A stretch of DNA of 64,000 nucleotides. Source: an uncultured Prevotellaceae bacterium (lineage in GTDB: Bacteria > Bacteroidota > Bacteroidia > Bacteroidales > Bacteroidaceae). The translations under genes and the position numbers were made by a program. Within the stretch, counting starts at the first letter, position 1. Every line of letters starts with the position of its first letter. The DNA lies in assembly GCA_900316445.1 (NCBI GenBank), contig ONCZ01000004.1, forward strand, positions 17,452 to 81,451, written 5' to 3'. Under the pieces are notes generated by a model. The model was not told the DNA's origin. It did not search any database and saw only the letters and a program-made list of their open reading frames with translations. Below are positions 43,557-49,907 of this stretch, in pieces.

Positions 43557-43600
43557 TCCACTAAGGACACAAAGGACACAAAATCTTTTGTCCTTCGTGG
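43557..43600. repeat. Family B inverted repeat upstream of the M6 gene
   Basis: TCCACTAAGGACACAAAGG... faces a short inverted arm TTTTGTCCTTCGTGGA (43586-43600) across 2-3 bp. Confidence 0.85.
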
Positions 43601-43653
43601 AGGGTTTTTCTAAAATCTTTAGGGTTTCCCCCTATCCGATTTAGGGAAAATCC

Positions 43654-43685
43654 TTTGCCCCAGTCACAAAATAACCCGACCTTTG
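43654..43685 (+). promoter_or_regulatory. Promoter of a candidate small RNA
   Basis: TTTG (43654-43657), 20-bp spacer, GACCTTTG (43678-43685; one mismatch to TAnnTTTG). Confidence 0.6.
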
Positions 43686-43689
43686 CAAC

Positions 43690-43762
43690 GTGAACTGAAA
43701 TCAACCCGAGTGTTTATCTCTCTAGTAACGGGAGCCGCCCACCGCGACGGTCTCCCTTTTTT
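43690..43762 (+). ncRNA. Candidate small RNA of about 73 nt
   Basis: Starts just after a promoter-like element and ends at a strong intrinsic terminator (GGGAGCCG at 43730-43737, CGGTCTCCC at 43748-43756, then TTTTTT). No ORF with a plausible start lies inside. The remainder of the 380-bp interval 43488-43870 shows only a family B repeat and the antitoxin promoter. Confidence 0.5.
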
Positions 43763-43816
43763 GTTCTCTTTCTTCTATCTTTTTACAGCTCTTTACAATA
43801 ATTTCTCTCGTTTTTC

Positions 43817-43847
43817 TTGCAAATTTCATTTTTATATACTATCTTTG
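43817..43847 (+). promoter_or_regulatory. Promoter of the PIN toxin-antitoxin operon
   Basis: TTG (43817-43819), 20-bp spacer, TATCTTTG (43840-43847); ATG at 43871. Confidence 0.8.
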
Positions 43848-43870
43848 CAGCGTTAAGTCATTGATAGCAT

Positions 43871-44086
43871 ATGGAACCAACTGTATTTACACCGACGCAG
43901 ATGCATCTGCTCAGAATGTTTCAGTACATGAAGACAGAAGAGGATCTCCTCGAAATGAAGGAGGTTCTTAGTCGTTATTATGCTTCGAAGATGGACGAGC
44001 GCCTTGATGAACTCTGGGACAAAGGCATTCTTAACCAAGAGCGTCTCGACGAAATCAATAGGATGGATCTTCACCAGATGAAGTAA
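43871..44086 (+). CDS. Putative antitoxin of a PIN-domain module
   Basis: Product of 71 aa (MEPTVFTPTQMHLLRMFQYM start). The first half is helical and the C-terminal half reads MDERLDELWDKGILNQERLD, which is repeated in variant form in the small ORF at 44514-44681. It lies 3 bp upstream of a PIN-domain gene and shares its promoter, the standard layout of type II antitoxin then toxin. No recognised DNA-binding family is evident, so the antitoxin role is by context. Confidence 0.75.
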   Translation: MEPTVFTPTQMHLLRMFQYMKTEEDLLEMKEVLSRYYASKMDERLDELWDKGILNQERLDEINRMDLHQMK

Positions 44087-44089
44087 CCC

Positions 44090-44494
44090 ATGCGAATCGT
44101 TCTCGATACAAACTGTCTGATACAGAGCATTCCCAGGAAGAGTCCCTACCGCAAAGTGTGGGATTCCATTCTTTCTGGGAAGAATATCTTGTGCGTTTCC
44201 AACGAGATTATCGAAGAATACGCAGAGATTCTTGAAAGGCTTACAGACCAACGGACTGCCAACATTGTTATCCGCGCCATAGTCGAGAACCCTCATGTGG
44301 AGTTTGTCTCGCCCTGCTACAGGTTCAATCTCATACAGAATGATCCTGATGACAATAAGTTTGTTGACTGCGCTATAACGGCGAGTGCAAGATTTATCGT
44401 CACCAACGATACAGACTACAATGTCCTTCTCCGAACTCCGTTCCCTCATGTGGATGTGATTAAACTTCATGAGTTTGCTAATTCCTTTGTATAA
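44090..44494 (+). CDS. PIN-domain toxin (putative ribonuclease)
   Basis: Product of 134 aa (MRIVLDTNCLIQSI). The acidic residues of the PIN active site are all visible: Asp in VLDTN, Glu in NEIIEEYAEIL, Asp in DPDDNKFVDCA and Asp in VTNDTDYNVL. This matches COG1569-type predicted toxins. PIN toxins usually cleave tRNA, rRNA or mRNA until neutralised by their partner encoded just upstream. The gene starts 3 bp after the antitoxin stop and is followed by an orphan antitoxin-like fragment. Confidence 0.88.
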   Translation: MRIVLDTNCLIQSIPRKSPYRKVWDSILSGKNILCVSNEIIEEYAEILERLTDQRTANIVIRAIVENPHVEFVSPCYRFNLIQNDPDDNKFVDCAITASARFIVTNDTDYNVLLRTPFPHVDVIKLHEFANSFV

Positions 44495-44513
44495 TTACAA
44501 AATAGCATGAATT

Positions 44514-44681
44514 ATGAGTGAGAACGGATATACCTTTTCGCCTGCCACCTCTGAGTTTTTTGCTCAGCGTGCCGATGAGGCCATGGAACAGCTTTGGGCT
44601 GATGGCATATGGAACGAGCAGAAACTTCGCGATCTGGAGAATGCCCATTATCGTACACCATACGAAAAGCATATCACATAA
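44514..44681 (+). CDS. Small antitoxin-like fragment, 55 aa
   Basis: Reads MSENGYTFSPATSEFFAQRA then DEAMEQLWADGIWNEQKLRD. The segment from DEAMEQLW aligns with the C-terminal half of the upstream antitoxin (DERLDELWDKGILNQERLDE). It starts 19 bp after the toxin stop, in the same operon. It may be a decoy/second antitoxin, a remnant of a second module, or simply the toxin-binding part of a degraded gene. Confidence 0.6.
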   Translation: MSENGYTFSPATSEFFAQRADEAMEQLWADGIWNEQKLRDLENAHYRTPYEKHIT

Positions 44682-44756
44682 TTTTAGAAACCTCCTTTGA
44701 AACTCATTTAGTGCCGTTATCTCACGAAGGGTCAGACCCCTTGTGAGTAGAAAAAC

Positions 44757-44870
44757 GCTGTCGGCGGACCTCGCGGCGGGCCGACAGCTACACACTAAAA
44801 ATTTTACTTTTTAGTTCACATAAAATAACTTTAAATTAACATTTTGACCGACTCTCACGAGTGGGTTTTT
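44757..44870. repeat. Repeat X, left copy (terminators at both ends)
   Basis: Contains GCTGTCGG ... CCGACAGC (44757-44788) followed on the minus strand by GTTTTTC, and at the other end GACCGACTC ... GAGTGGG with TTTTT on +. An inverted copy lies at 57111-57228. It probably terminates both the PIN operon (+) and the GNAT gene (-). Confidence 0.85.
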
Positions 44871-44873
44871 CAC

Positions 44874-44950
44874 TTCCCCTCCTAAGTTCTTGCGTCCCTT
44901 TGGTAGCAAGCGGCAAAGCCGAGCGAGGAGGGGTTAGGGGTGGTCTGAAC
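44874..44950. repeat. Family E repeat with a nested 39-bp element
   Basis: TTCCCCTCCTaag, then the nested element 44887-44925 (TTCTTGCGTCCC ... GCAAAGCCGAGCG), then AGGAGGGGTTAGGGGTGG and TCTGA. The nested element occupies the loop of the family E hairpin and recurs at 60885-60923. Confidence 0.88.
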
Positions 44951-44959
44951 CGCCACATA

Positions 44960-45589
44960 TCACTTCTTCAGAACCTTCCTTGCAATCCTCCCCATGAAGT
45001 TATCCCCCCCATCCGAATGCTTCAAGACATGATTCACAATCCATGATCCCGCGAAAGACATTCGGGCGGTAAGAGGTCCGAGCGTCGGCCCCCAGAGGAC
45101 GGAAGACGCTAACTGCTTACGGAACACATAATTCGTAAAATTATTGTTCGGCACACGATAATACCCTACGATCCGATACCCATTCTTCAGATGCCACCGC
45201 ACACTCCACTCTGCCGTCGTAGATGTGCTGCCCGTCAGATACCGATACCCCTTCTGCCGAATGAACTCCGCCTCATACTCCAGCATCCGCGTGGCAATGC
45301 CCTCATGCCGTGCAGACTCAGCCACAGCCAGCCGGAATCCATAGCACCAGCGCTGCTTACGGTGCGGCCTGAAGCTATGCATCCCCAAAAGCTCCCCAGT
45401 CTCAGCATCCAGCGCCACAAACATCGGCGCATGGTGAATCTTTTCCTGAAACTCCTCAAACGTCAGATGCATCCACGGAGCCTCCATTCCCTGCTCAGCC
45501 CACATCCTGTGCGACTCTTTATCCAGCACATATAGCGCCTCGTCCGTCACATTTGTCTCCTTTCGTTTCTTTATATCAATCCTTCTCAT
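44960..45589 (-). CDS. GNAT family N-acetyltransferase, copy 1
   Basis: Product of 209 aa. MFVALDAETGELLGMHSF forms the central beta-strands; RLAVAESARHEGIATRMLEY is the acetyl-CoA pyrophosphate loop (R-x-x-G-x-A form); ATT-rich helix and NYVFRKQL follow. The substrate is unknown. The paralogue at 56178-56858 is strongly similar over the whole core (shared FVALDAETGELLG, WSV.WHL, NYVFRKQL) and lies on the other side of the BspA units in inverted orientation. Ends 10 bp from the family E repeat. Confidence 0.85.
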   Translation of the reverse strand: MRRIDIKKRKETNVTDEALYVLDKESHRMWAEQGMEAPWMHLTFEEFQEKIHHAPMFVALDAETGELLGMHSFRPHRKQRWCYGFRLAVAESARHEGIATRMLEYEAEFIRQKGYRYLTGSTSTTAEWSVRWHLKNGYRIVGYYRVPNNNFTNYVFRKQLASSVLWGPTLGPLTARMSFAGSWIVNHVLKHSDGGDNFMGRIARKVLKK

Positions 45590-45630
45590 CGTTTCTCTCT
45601 GTCTAAATATCGCTCCAAATGCCTATGTGC

Positions 45631-45847
45631 AGGGACTTTAGATAGCCTTTCAAGTCATTCGCCTATACTCAAATAATCATTCGCCTATACTCAAATAATC
45701 GTTTGCCTATAGCCAAAAGTCACGCATCATTTATCAGGGGCGGCACACTTACGGCATAGTTACGGCACAGTTTTATCAAACACTGCCGCCCAATATTCCA
45801 CTGATATACAGCTATTTATCTCTAATACCGGCACGGGCGGCATAGTT
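45631..45847. repeat. Repeat Y, left copy
   Basis: About 215-bp element starting agggactttagatagcc. It contains nearly three units of a 22-bp tandem (TTCGCCTATACTCAAATAAT type, 45658-45718) and an outer GGGCGGCA ... TGCCGCCC pairing (about 45738-45791). An inverted copy with two tandem units lies at 56896-57090. The rest of the gene-free interval 45590-46072 has only the next tandem repeat. Confidence 0.85.
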
Positions 45848-45961
45848 TTCTTTAATTTCTATATATAACTCTTCCATCATTTATCTTACATCTCACATCT
45901 TCACTTCTTCCATCTTCCTCTTCCTTAAATTATCTCTTCTTTTTAGAGACCTCCTTGGAAA

Positions 45962-46056
45962 CTCCGAGAAAGCAGGGATGAAAGTCAGACTTTCCAAGGA
46001 TGAATCTCAGACTTTCCAAGGATGAATCTCAGACTTTCCTGGGATGTTTCTCGGAG
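45962..46056. repeat. 22-bp tandem repeat enclosed by a perfect 10-bp inverted repeat
   Basis: CTCCGAGAAA (45962-45971) and TTTCTCGGAG (46047-46056) enclose three units of TCAGACTTTCCAAGGATGAA (45985-46048). Confidence 0.85.
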
Positions 46057-46072
46057 AGCGTAAGATCGATGT

Positions 46073-47002
46073 TCATTCCGTGTTATGAGTACTCTTGTCG
46101 CAGATATCATTCATCATCTTTTTTATCTTTATAATCGTTTGGATATTCTCCTTAAGGGACACATAAAACACCTCATACGGAGTCATAATATTGCTCTCCC
46201 GGAATTTCAGTTGACCATCATGCTTTTTAATCTCCTGTGATATCATTTCCGTTAAACGTTTCTTATCTGAAACTCCAATCTTATTGTAAAAACTAATTAA
46301 CGCATCCTTAAACATAAACTCCCGATGATTAGCAATAAAACTATATACTTCTCCTTCCAAATCAGGCCAATAGTCCAAGTCGGCATTTGAAGCAAAATAT
46401 CTTAACTCATCAAACATCCCCTCTTGATTCCTGAAATGTGCAAAAAGCACGGGCTCATCATAATCATTCGACATCAGCAAGCTCTTGGAATAAAGGTCAT
46501 ACATATCGTGAAACTCAAATTTGAAGTTATACTCCATAATATTAGGAGGATATTTGTTGCTTCTTTTATCCATCGGGGTAATAACTTCATACACCCCTCT
46601 TAGATACCTTTCTATCATAGGGGTCAGGATATGATTAAACTTCTTCAATTTCTCTATTGCTGTGTCCTTCCGAAGTGACTCTGCTCTGTCTTTGTTCTTC
46701 TTGTCTATCAATTTACTTTGAGCCAGAGCCATATCATTCAGAAACATTCCGATTATAACGATTCCCAAGATTGCTTCTATCATTACTAAGATTCTCACAG
46801 GAGAACCTGATACGGGATACGTATCACCGAATCCAAGTGTTGTTATTGTAACAACGCTAAAGTAGAGGGAATCAATAATACCATTTATCGGTTCACACCC
46901 GCCCCAGTTGTTTGGTACAAACAAATATAAGACGGCAAAAACAACAATCGTCAGTAAATAAGCCCATGCCCAATTTAGAGGTTGTTTAAAGATATTATTC
47001 AT
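46073..47002 (-). CDS. Two-TM potassium-channel-like protein with cytosolic domain
   Basis: Product of 309 aa. Two transmembrane helices (residues about 12-29 and 69-90) flank a pore loop with TITTLGFGDTYPV (about 52-64), the potassium selectivity filter signature in its GFG form. About 200 residues of charged helical cytosolic sequence follow, without a recognisable RCK or cyclic-nucleotide domain. It should form a tetrameric ion channel in the inner membrane. It is the last gene of an AT-rich operon of unknown proteins, 15 bp after the 102-aa ORF; a role as membrane effector of a defence system is possible but unproven. Confidence 0.83.
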   Translation of the reverse strand: MNNIFKQPLNWAWAYLLTIVVFAVLYLFVPNNWGGCEPINGIIDSLYFSVVTITTLGFGDTYPVSGSPVRILVMIEAILGIVIIGMFLNDMALAQSKLIDKKNKDRAESLRKDTAIEKLKKFNHILTPMIERYLRGVYEVITPMDKRSNKYPPNIMEYNFKFEFHDMYDLYSKSLLMSNDYDEPVLFAHFRNQEGMFDELRYFASNADLDYWPDLEGEVYSFIANHREFMFKDALISFYNKIGVSDKKRLTEMISQEIKKHDGQLKFRESNIMTPYEVFYVSLKENIQTIIKIKKMMNDICDKSTHNTE

Positions 47003-47017
47003 AAATGTTCTTTTAAG

Positions 47018-47326
47018 TTAATCTTCTTTTACTTTGTCTTTCTCCAATGCATGGTGATAACTCCAGAAACTCTCAATATCCATATCGCCACAGTATTCAT
47101 GTTCAATAATACTCAGCAAAGTCTGCCGGGCCTTTTCAGAAGCAATCATTAGAGTATCGCTGGATGTGATGTATTTTAAGAACCACATCCCGTTTTTATT
47201 GCTTATCTCATAACAGCCTTGCCCCTCGCCATATGCAATGGTGCAATAAAGATTGTAGATATCATTATAGTCGCTCTCGTTGACTGTAACAAGAAGCCAT
47301 GAATTAAAATCAGTTATTGTTGCCAT
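47018..47326 (-). CDS. Hypothetical protein, 102 aa
   Basis: Acidic protein without signal or transmembrane segment (MATITDFNSWLLVTVNESDY start; ends ALEKDKVKED). No family is recognised. The ATG at 47324-47326 overlaps the preceding in-frame extension by 17 bp, and the channel gene starts 15 bp after the stop, so it is a genuine operon member rather than a chance ORF. Confidence 0.65.
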   Translation of the reverse strand: MATITDFNSWLLVTVNESDYNDIYNLYCTIAYGEGQGCYEISNKNGMWFLKYITSSDTLMIASEKARQTLLSIIEHEYCGDMDIESFWSYHHALEKDKVKED

Positions 47327-47501
47327 TTAAAATATCAATTTTAATCTTACTAAAAGTTTCTTTGTATAGGCTCTTCAAGATGACGTAACCTGCCAATAAC
47401 AATGGCACTGTCGATATAATAATAATTTTGAGCACAAAAGGGACGGTTCTTTCTGTGTCTTTTCCCCATGACTTCCTAAAAAGATTAGTCTTTTTCTGTT
47501 T
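47310..47501 (-). pseudogene. In-frame extension after the stop of the 282-aa membrane protein gene
   Basis: Directly after the TAA at 47502-47504 the same frame stays open for 63 codons to TGA at 47310-47312. It encodes a basic start (KQKKTNLFRKSWGKDTE), a clear transmembrane helix (LKIIIISTVPLLLAGYVIL) and a charged tail. No ATG, GTG or TTG precedes the helix. Either the membrane protein gene was shortened by a nonsense change, or the stop is read through, or a small protein uses a rare start codon. Confidence 0.5.
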
Positions 47502-48350
47502 TTACCACGAGATTTCAGCAGAAAGCACCTCAAAAGCCGTATCTATCTTTTTCTTCTTCTTATCCAATTCTTCCAATTGAGTTATAAGACTTTTAGTATT
47601 ATTCTCAGCATGCTTCTCTATCTGTCGAATCTTGTAAACGACATAAATGAATGTGAAGATAATCGGATACACAGTATTAATGATGCAGAGGGAAGTCGCT
47701 GATATGCTCACATAATTAGGGATAGGATAACAAATCCCCAACAGATCTGTGCAAATTGTGTTAACGACTGATACACAAAAGGAAAACACAAATAGAAACA
47801 AGAACACTTTTGTGGTTTGTTCATAGCAAGATGCTTCGCTGTACTGATTCCATCTGTCTTTAAATGCATTGTATGACAGGATTATCATAAATGCAAAGCA
47901 TTCGATATTCAGTACATAAAGCATGATAAGTGGGAATTGATGACCTGTAGCCTTAACTATTGCCATGAAGAACAAACAAATCACACAATAAATACTCGCA
48001 TATAAAAACAATGATTTAATACCTTTCCTCGCTAAAGACTTGCTGACTTCATCTTTCGTTTGTTTCTGGCTTTCCTTCCACTGCTCATCAAGCGATGAAA
48101 AATTTTCTATTAGTCCTTCTCGTTTGCGTTCAATACGTACCCTATCGCTCAGTCCATCAAGTGACATTTCTTCCAAGCTTGATTTCAGAGCAGCCATGGA
48201 CTCTATATGTGACGTGAACAATCTATGATACATTCGTCCCTCATCGAAAACAGTTTTATAAACTTTTTCCGAAAACTGGGTAAATACGTACATGAAATTA
48301 ATTGCGCTCACCAATTGGATGAACGCAGTAAAATCCTCAATCCACTGCAT
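47502..48350 (-). CDS. Hypothetical membrane protein, 282 aa, about five hydrophobic segments
   Basis: An N-terminal hydrophobic segment (WIEDFTAFIQLVSAINFMYV) is followed by a long helical, probably coiled-coil region, residues about 45-105, then hydrophobic helices near 118-135, 140-160, 185-207 and 215-240, and a final coiled coil (KSLITQLEELDKKKKKIDTA). No family recognised; the topology resembles membrane effectors of the SLATT type only in general shape. The ATG shares 1 bp with the upstream stop (TGATG), so expression is coupled to the 188-aa protein. The frame continues open for 63 codons after its stop. Confidence 0.65.
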   Translation of the reverse strand: MQWIEDFTAFIQLVSAINFMYVFTQFSEKVYKTVFDEGRMYHRLFTSHIESMAALKSSLEEMSLDGLSDRVRIERKREGLIENFSSLDEQWKESQKQTKDEVSKSLARKGIKSLFLYASIYCVICLFFMAIVKATGHQFPLIMLYVLNIECFAFMIILSYNAFKDRWNQYSEASCYEQTTKVFLFLFVFSFCVSVVNTICTDLLGICYPIPNYVSISATSLCIINTVYPIIFTFIYVVYKIRQIEKHAENNTKSLITQLEELDKKKKKIDTAFEVLSAEISW

Positions 48351-48916
48351 CAGATCACGAAATAGTCGTTCAAGTTCATTGTCGTATCAAGAGTGTTAAA
48401 CACCCCGTCAAAAGCATTAATGAGGTTGCCCGTTGCCTTCTCATCATTGAAATTAGCAATGGCCTTACGCTCGTTGATGTCGTTTTCTAAACGGTACATG
48501 TGGTTGTCAGCAGTACAGAAATGGACTGAATCGCCCTTTTGGTTGTGAAACGACTTTCCTTGCCCATCCTTGATTTCTATACGTTTCTCCTTATAGGCTG
48601 GATGATGATACAGCATACTATAGAAGCCGGATTCGTCAGTCACCTCATCTTTTGAAGGACGATGACTTATAAGAATCTTTAGGTGCGTATCTTCCTTATC
48701 CAGAAAGTCTTGCATGCTTTGAATATATTCTGGCTTATTGACTACTGCGTCATTGCATAACATGTTTGCAGCAATACGAATATCTTTTGTCGCATTTTCG
48801 AACATAGCTGAACATATAATAAGAGCATGCTCACTACCTTCATTATGGAAAAGATAGTTCGTCTTCTCTGCTGCATATCTGCGAACAGCCTCTTTGTATA
48901 CATCTAGCTCATTCAT
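48350..48916 (-). CDS. Hypothetical protein, 188 aa, possibly phospholipase-D-like fold
   Basis: Start chosen at the ATG 48914-48916 (MNELDVYKEAVRRYA), which lies just downstream of a good promoter (48952-48982). The middle has HLKILISHRPS and a final block HFCTADNHMYRLENDINERK followed by AIANFNDEKATGNLINAFD. This last pattern (a positioned reporter-like strand, then N-D-x-x-A-x-x-L-x-x-x-F) resembles the end of PLD-like domains that lack a canonical HKD motif; the resemblance is weak. First gene of a coupled operon with membrane proteins. Confidence 0.6.
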   Translation of the reverse strand: MNELDVYKEAVRRYAAEKTNYLFHNEGSEHALIICSAMFENATKDIRIAANMLCNDAVVNKPEYIQSMQDFLDKEDTHLKILISHRPSKDEVTDESGFYSMLYHHPAYKEKRIEIKDGQGKSFHNQKGDSVHFCTADNHMYRLENDINERKAIANFNDEKATGNLINAFDGVFNTLDTTMNLNDYFVI

Positions 48917-48951
48917 AATGTCATGATTTGTTTTAAGTTTTAATTTCTCCA

Positions 48952-48982
48952 CAAAGTTATCAATTAATTGTTTAAAAAGCAA
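48952..48982 (-). promoter_or_regulatory. Promoter of the AT-rich membrane-protein operon
   Basis: Minus-strand CTTG (near 48980-48983), 20-bp spacer, TAACTTTG (48952-48959). Confidence 0.75.
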
Positions 48983-49091
48983 GTAATTTAGGCAGAAAAA
49001 ACGTAAAATAGTTGCATTTTCGACTATAAATGCTCCAAAGCCAATTATCATGCACTGAATTTGGCATTTATATATAGCAAATCCTATGGCC

Positions 49092-49586
49092 TCATGCGTT
49101 TACTATTGGAAGAACAATTCCAGCCAAAGCACTGGAAAGGTAATTCAGGAAACCTATATTACATTCTAACTGCGACTGCTCATAGCTGTAACGCCAATCA
49201 ACAAAAATGTCTTTATTATCATGAAGAACCTTTCTAAAATCTGCCTCAACATTGTAAGGTTGCGGCATTTTACCGATGATCTCCTGTTGTCTAGCTGCAG
49301 CAAGTCTGTTGAATAAGTCTTCTAAATCATGGCTTTTGACTTTTTGGTCTGAATCTGCCAAATAGAGTGCTTTGAGTTGAATCTCTATGTTAAGGCTGTA
49401 TAATAGAATTCTCGGAAGAATCTCGCAGTCAAATTCAAGTGGACGACCCTGAGGAGCTGTAACGCCTTGGCGGCTTGCAAAAAATTTCGTTAGCAGATTG
49501 CCTATTTTCATAAGCTCTGCTGAGTTTTTATAGGCATTTGCTATACCGACCATGCTATCAAAGAGTGTTTTATTTTCCTGAGTCAT
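49092..49586 (-). CDS. HEPN-like domain protein
   Basis: Product of 164 aa, all-helical. The segment LNIEIQLKALYLADSD then KVKSHDLEDLFNRL has the pattern of HEPN domains (helix, short loop, basic-x-H-D-L, helix), and VDWRYSYEQ follows as in many HEPN proteins. The RNase motif R-x4-6-H is not clearly present, so it may be a non-catalytic or ligand-sensing member. HEPN proteins are common in toxin-antitoxin and antiviral systems. It precedes the membrane operon by 175 bp and lies downstream of the BspA unit terminator. Confidence 0.65.
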   Translation of the reverse strand: MTQENKTLFDSMVGIANAYKNSAELMKIGNLLTKFFASRQGVTAPQGRPLEFDCEILPRILLYSLNIEIQLKALYLADSDQKVKSHDLEDLFNRLAAARQQEIIGKMPQPYNVEADFRKVLHDNKDIFVDWRYSYEQSQLECNIGFLNYLSSALAGIVLPIVNA

Positions 49587-49617
49587 AAGCTTTTCGGATT
49601 TATCTTATTAAACAAAT

Positions 49618-49647
49618 GTGCGCAAGCGCAATTTTGCGCCTGCGCAC
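49618..49647 (-). terminator. Terminator of BspA unit 1
   Basis: Minus-strand GTGCGCAGGCGCA, loop, TGCGCTTGCGCAC, then ATTTGTTT. The equivalent hairpin ends unit 2 at 56116-56154. Confidence 0.8.
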
Positions 49648-49691
49648 CGTTTGGGTATGGCGGGATGATACCCGCTCATAGGGATTTCTTT

Positions 49692-49829
49692 TTAGAAGTC
49701 GTCCTCACCACCAGGAGTCTCATCCTTCGGTGTAGGCTGACCATCGCCAGGGCTAGCGATGAGGAGTGTACCCTCAATCTGGAGATCAACTACATTGACC
49801 TCAGGCATCTCATAAAATTTCTTGTCCAT
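49692..49829 (-). CDS. Small acidic protein downstream of BspA-like gene 1 (45 aa)
   Basis: Reads MDKKFYEMPEVNVVDLQIEG then TLLIASPGDGQPTPKDETPG and GEDDF. The first 20 residues match the product of 55950-56081 (MEKKFYEMPEVEVVELYLEG) while the acidic tail differs. The ORF lies between the BspA stop and a terminator, with a conserved hairpin (49856-49881) in front. The conservation across two units supports translation. The start-plus-variable-tail design resembles small secreted or modified peptides of Bacteroidales, but function is unknown. Confidence 0.75.
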   Translation of the reverse strand: MDKKFYEMPEVNVVDLQIEGTLLIASPGDGQPTPKDETPGGEDDF

Positions 49830-49855
49830 TTTCTTGTATTTGTTTTTTGTGTAAT

Positions 49856-49881
49856 GTGTAGGGGATTTGACTCCCCCACAC
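49856..49881. other. Intercistronic RNA hairpin, unit 1
   Basis: Minus-strand GTGTGGGGGA, loop gtcaaa, TCCCCTACAC. In unit 2 (55900-55925) the arms are GTGCGGGGGA / TCCCCTGCAC: one pair changed T-A to C-G on both sides. Confidence 0.8.
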
Positions 49882-49907
49882 AGTTACGGGTTTATTAATA
49901 AAGTTGA

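Noticed and set aside
45658-46048. Short tandem repeats that might be a CRISPR array
   Set aside because: Units are directly adjacent with no spacers, copy number is three, and no cas genes are present.
47502-47504. Selenocysteine or other recoding of the TAA
   Set aside because: TAA is not used for selenocysteine and no recoding structure was recognised; left as an open question of nonsense mutation versus readthrough.
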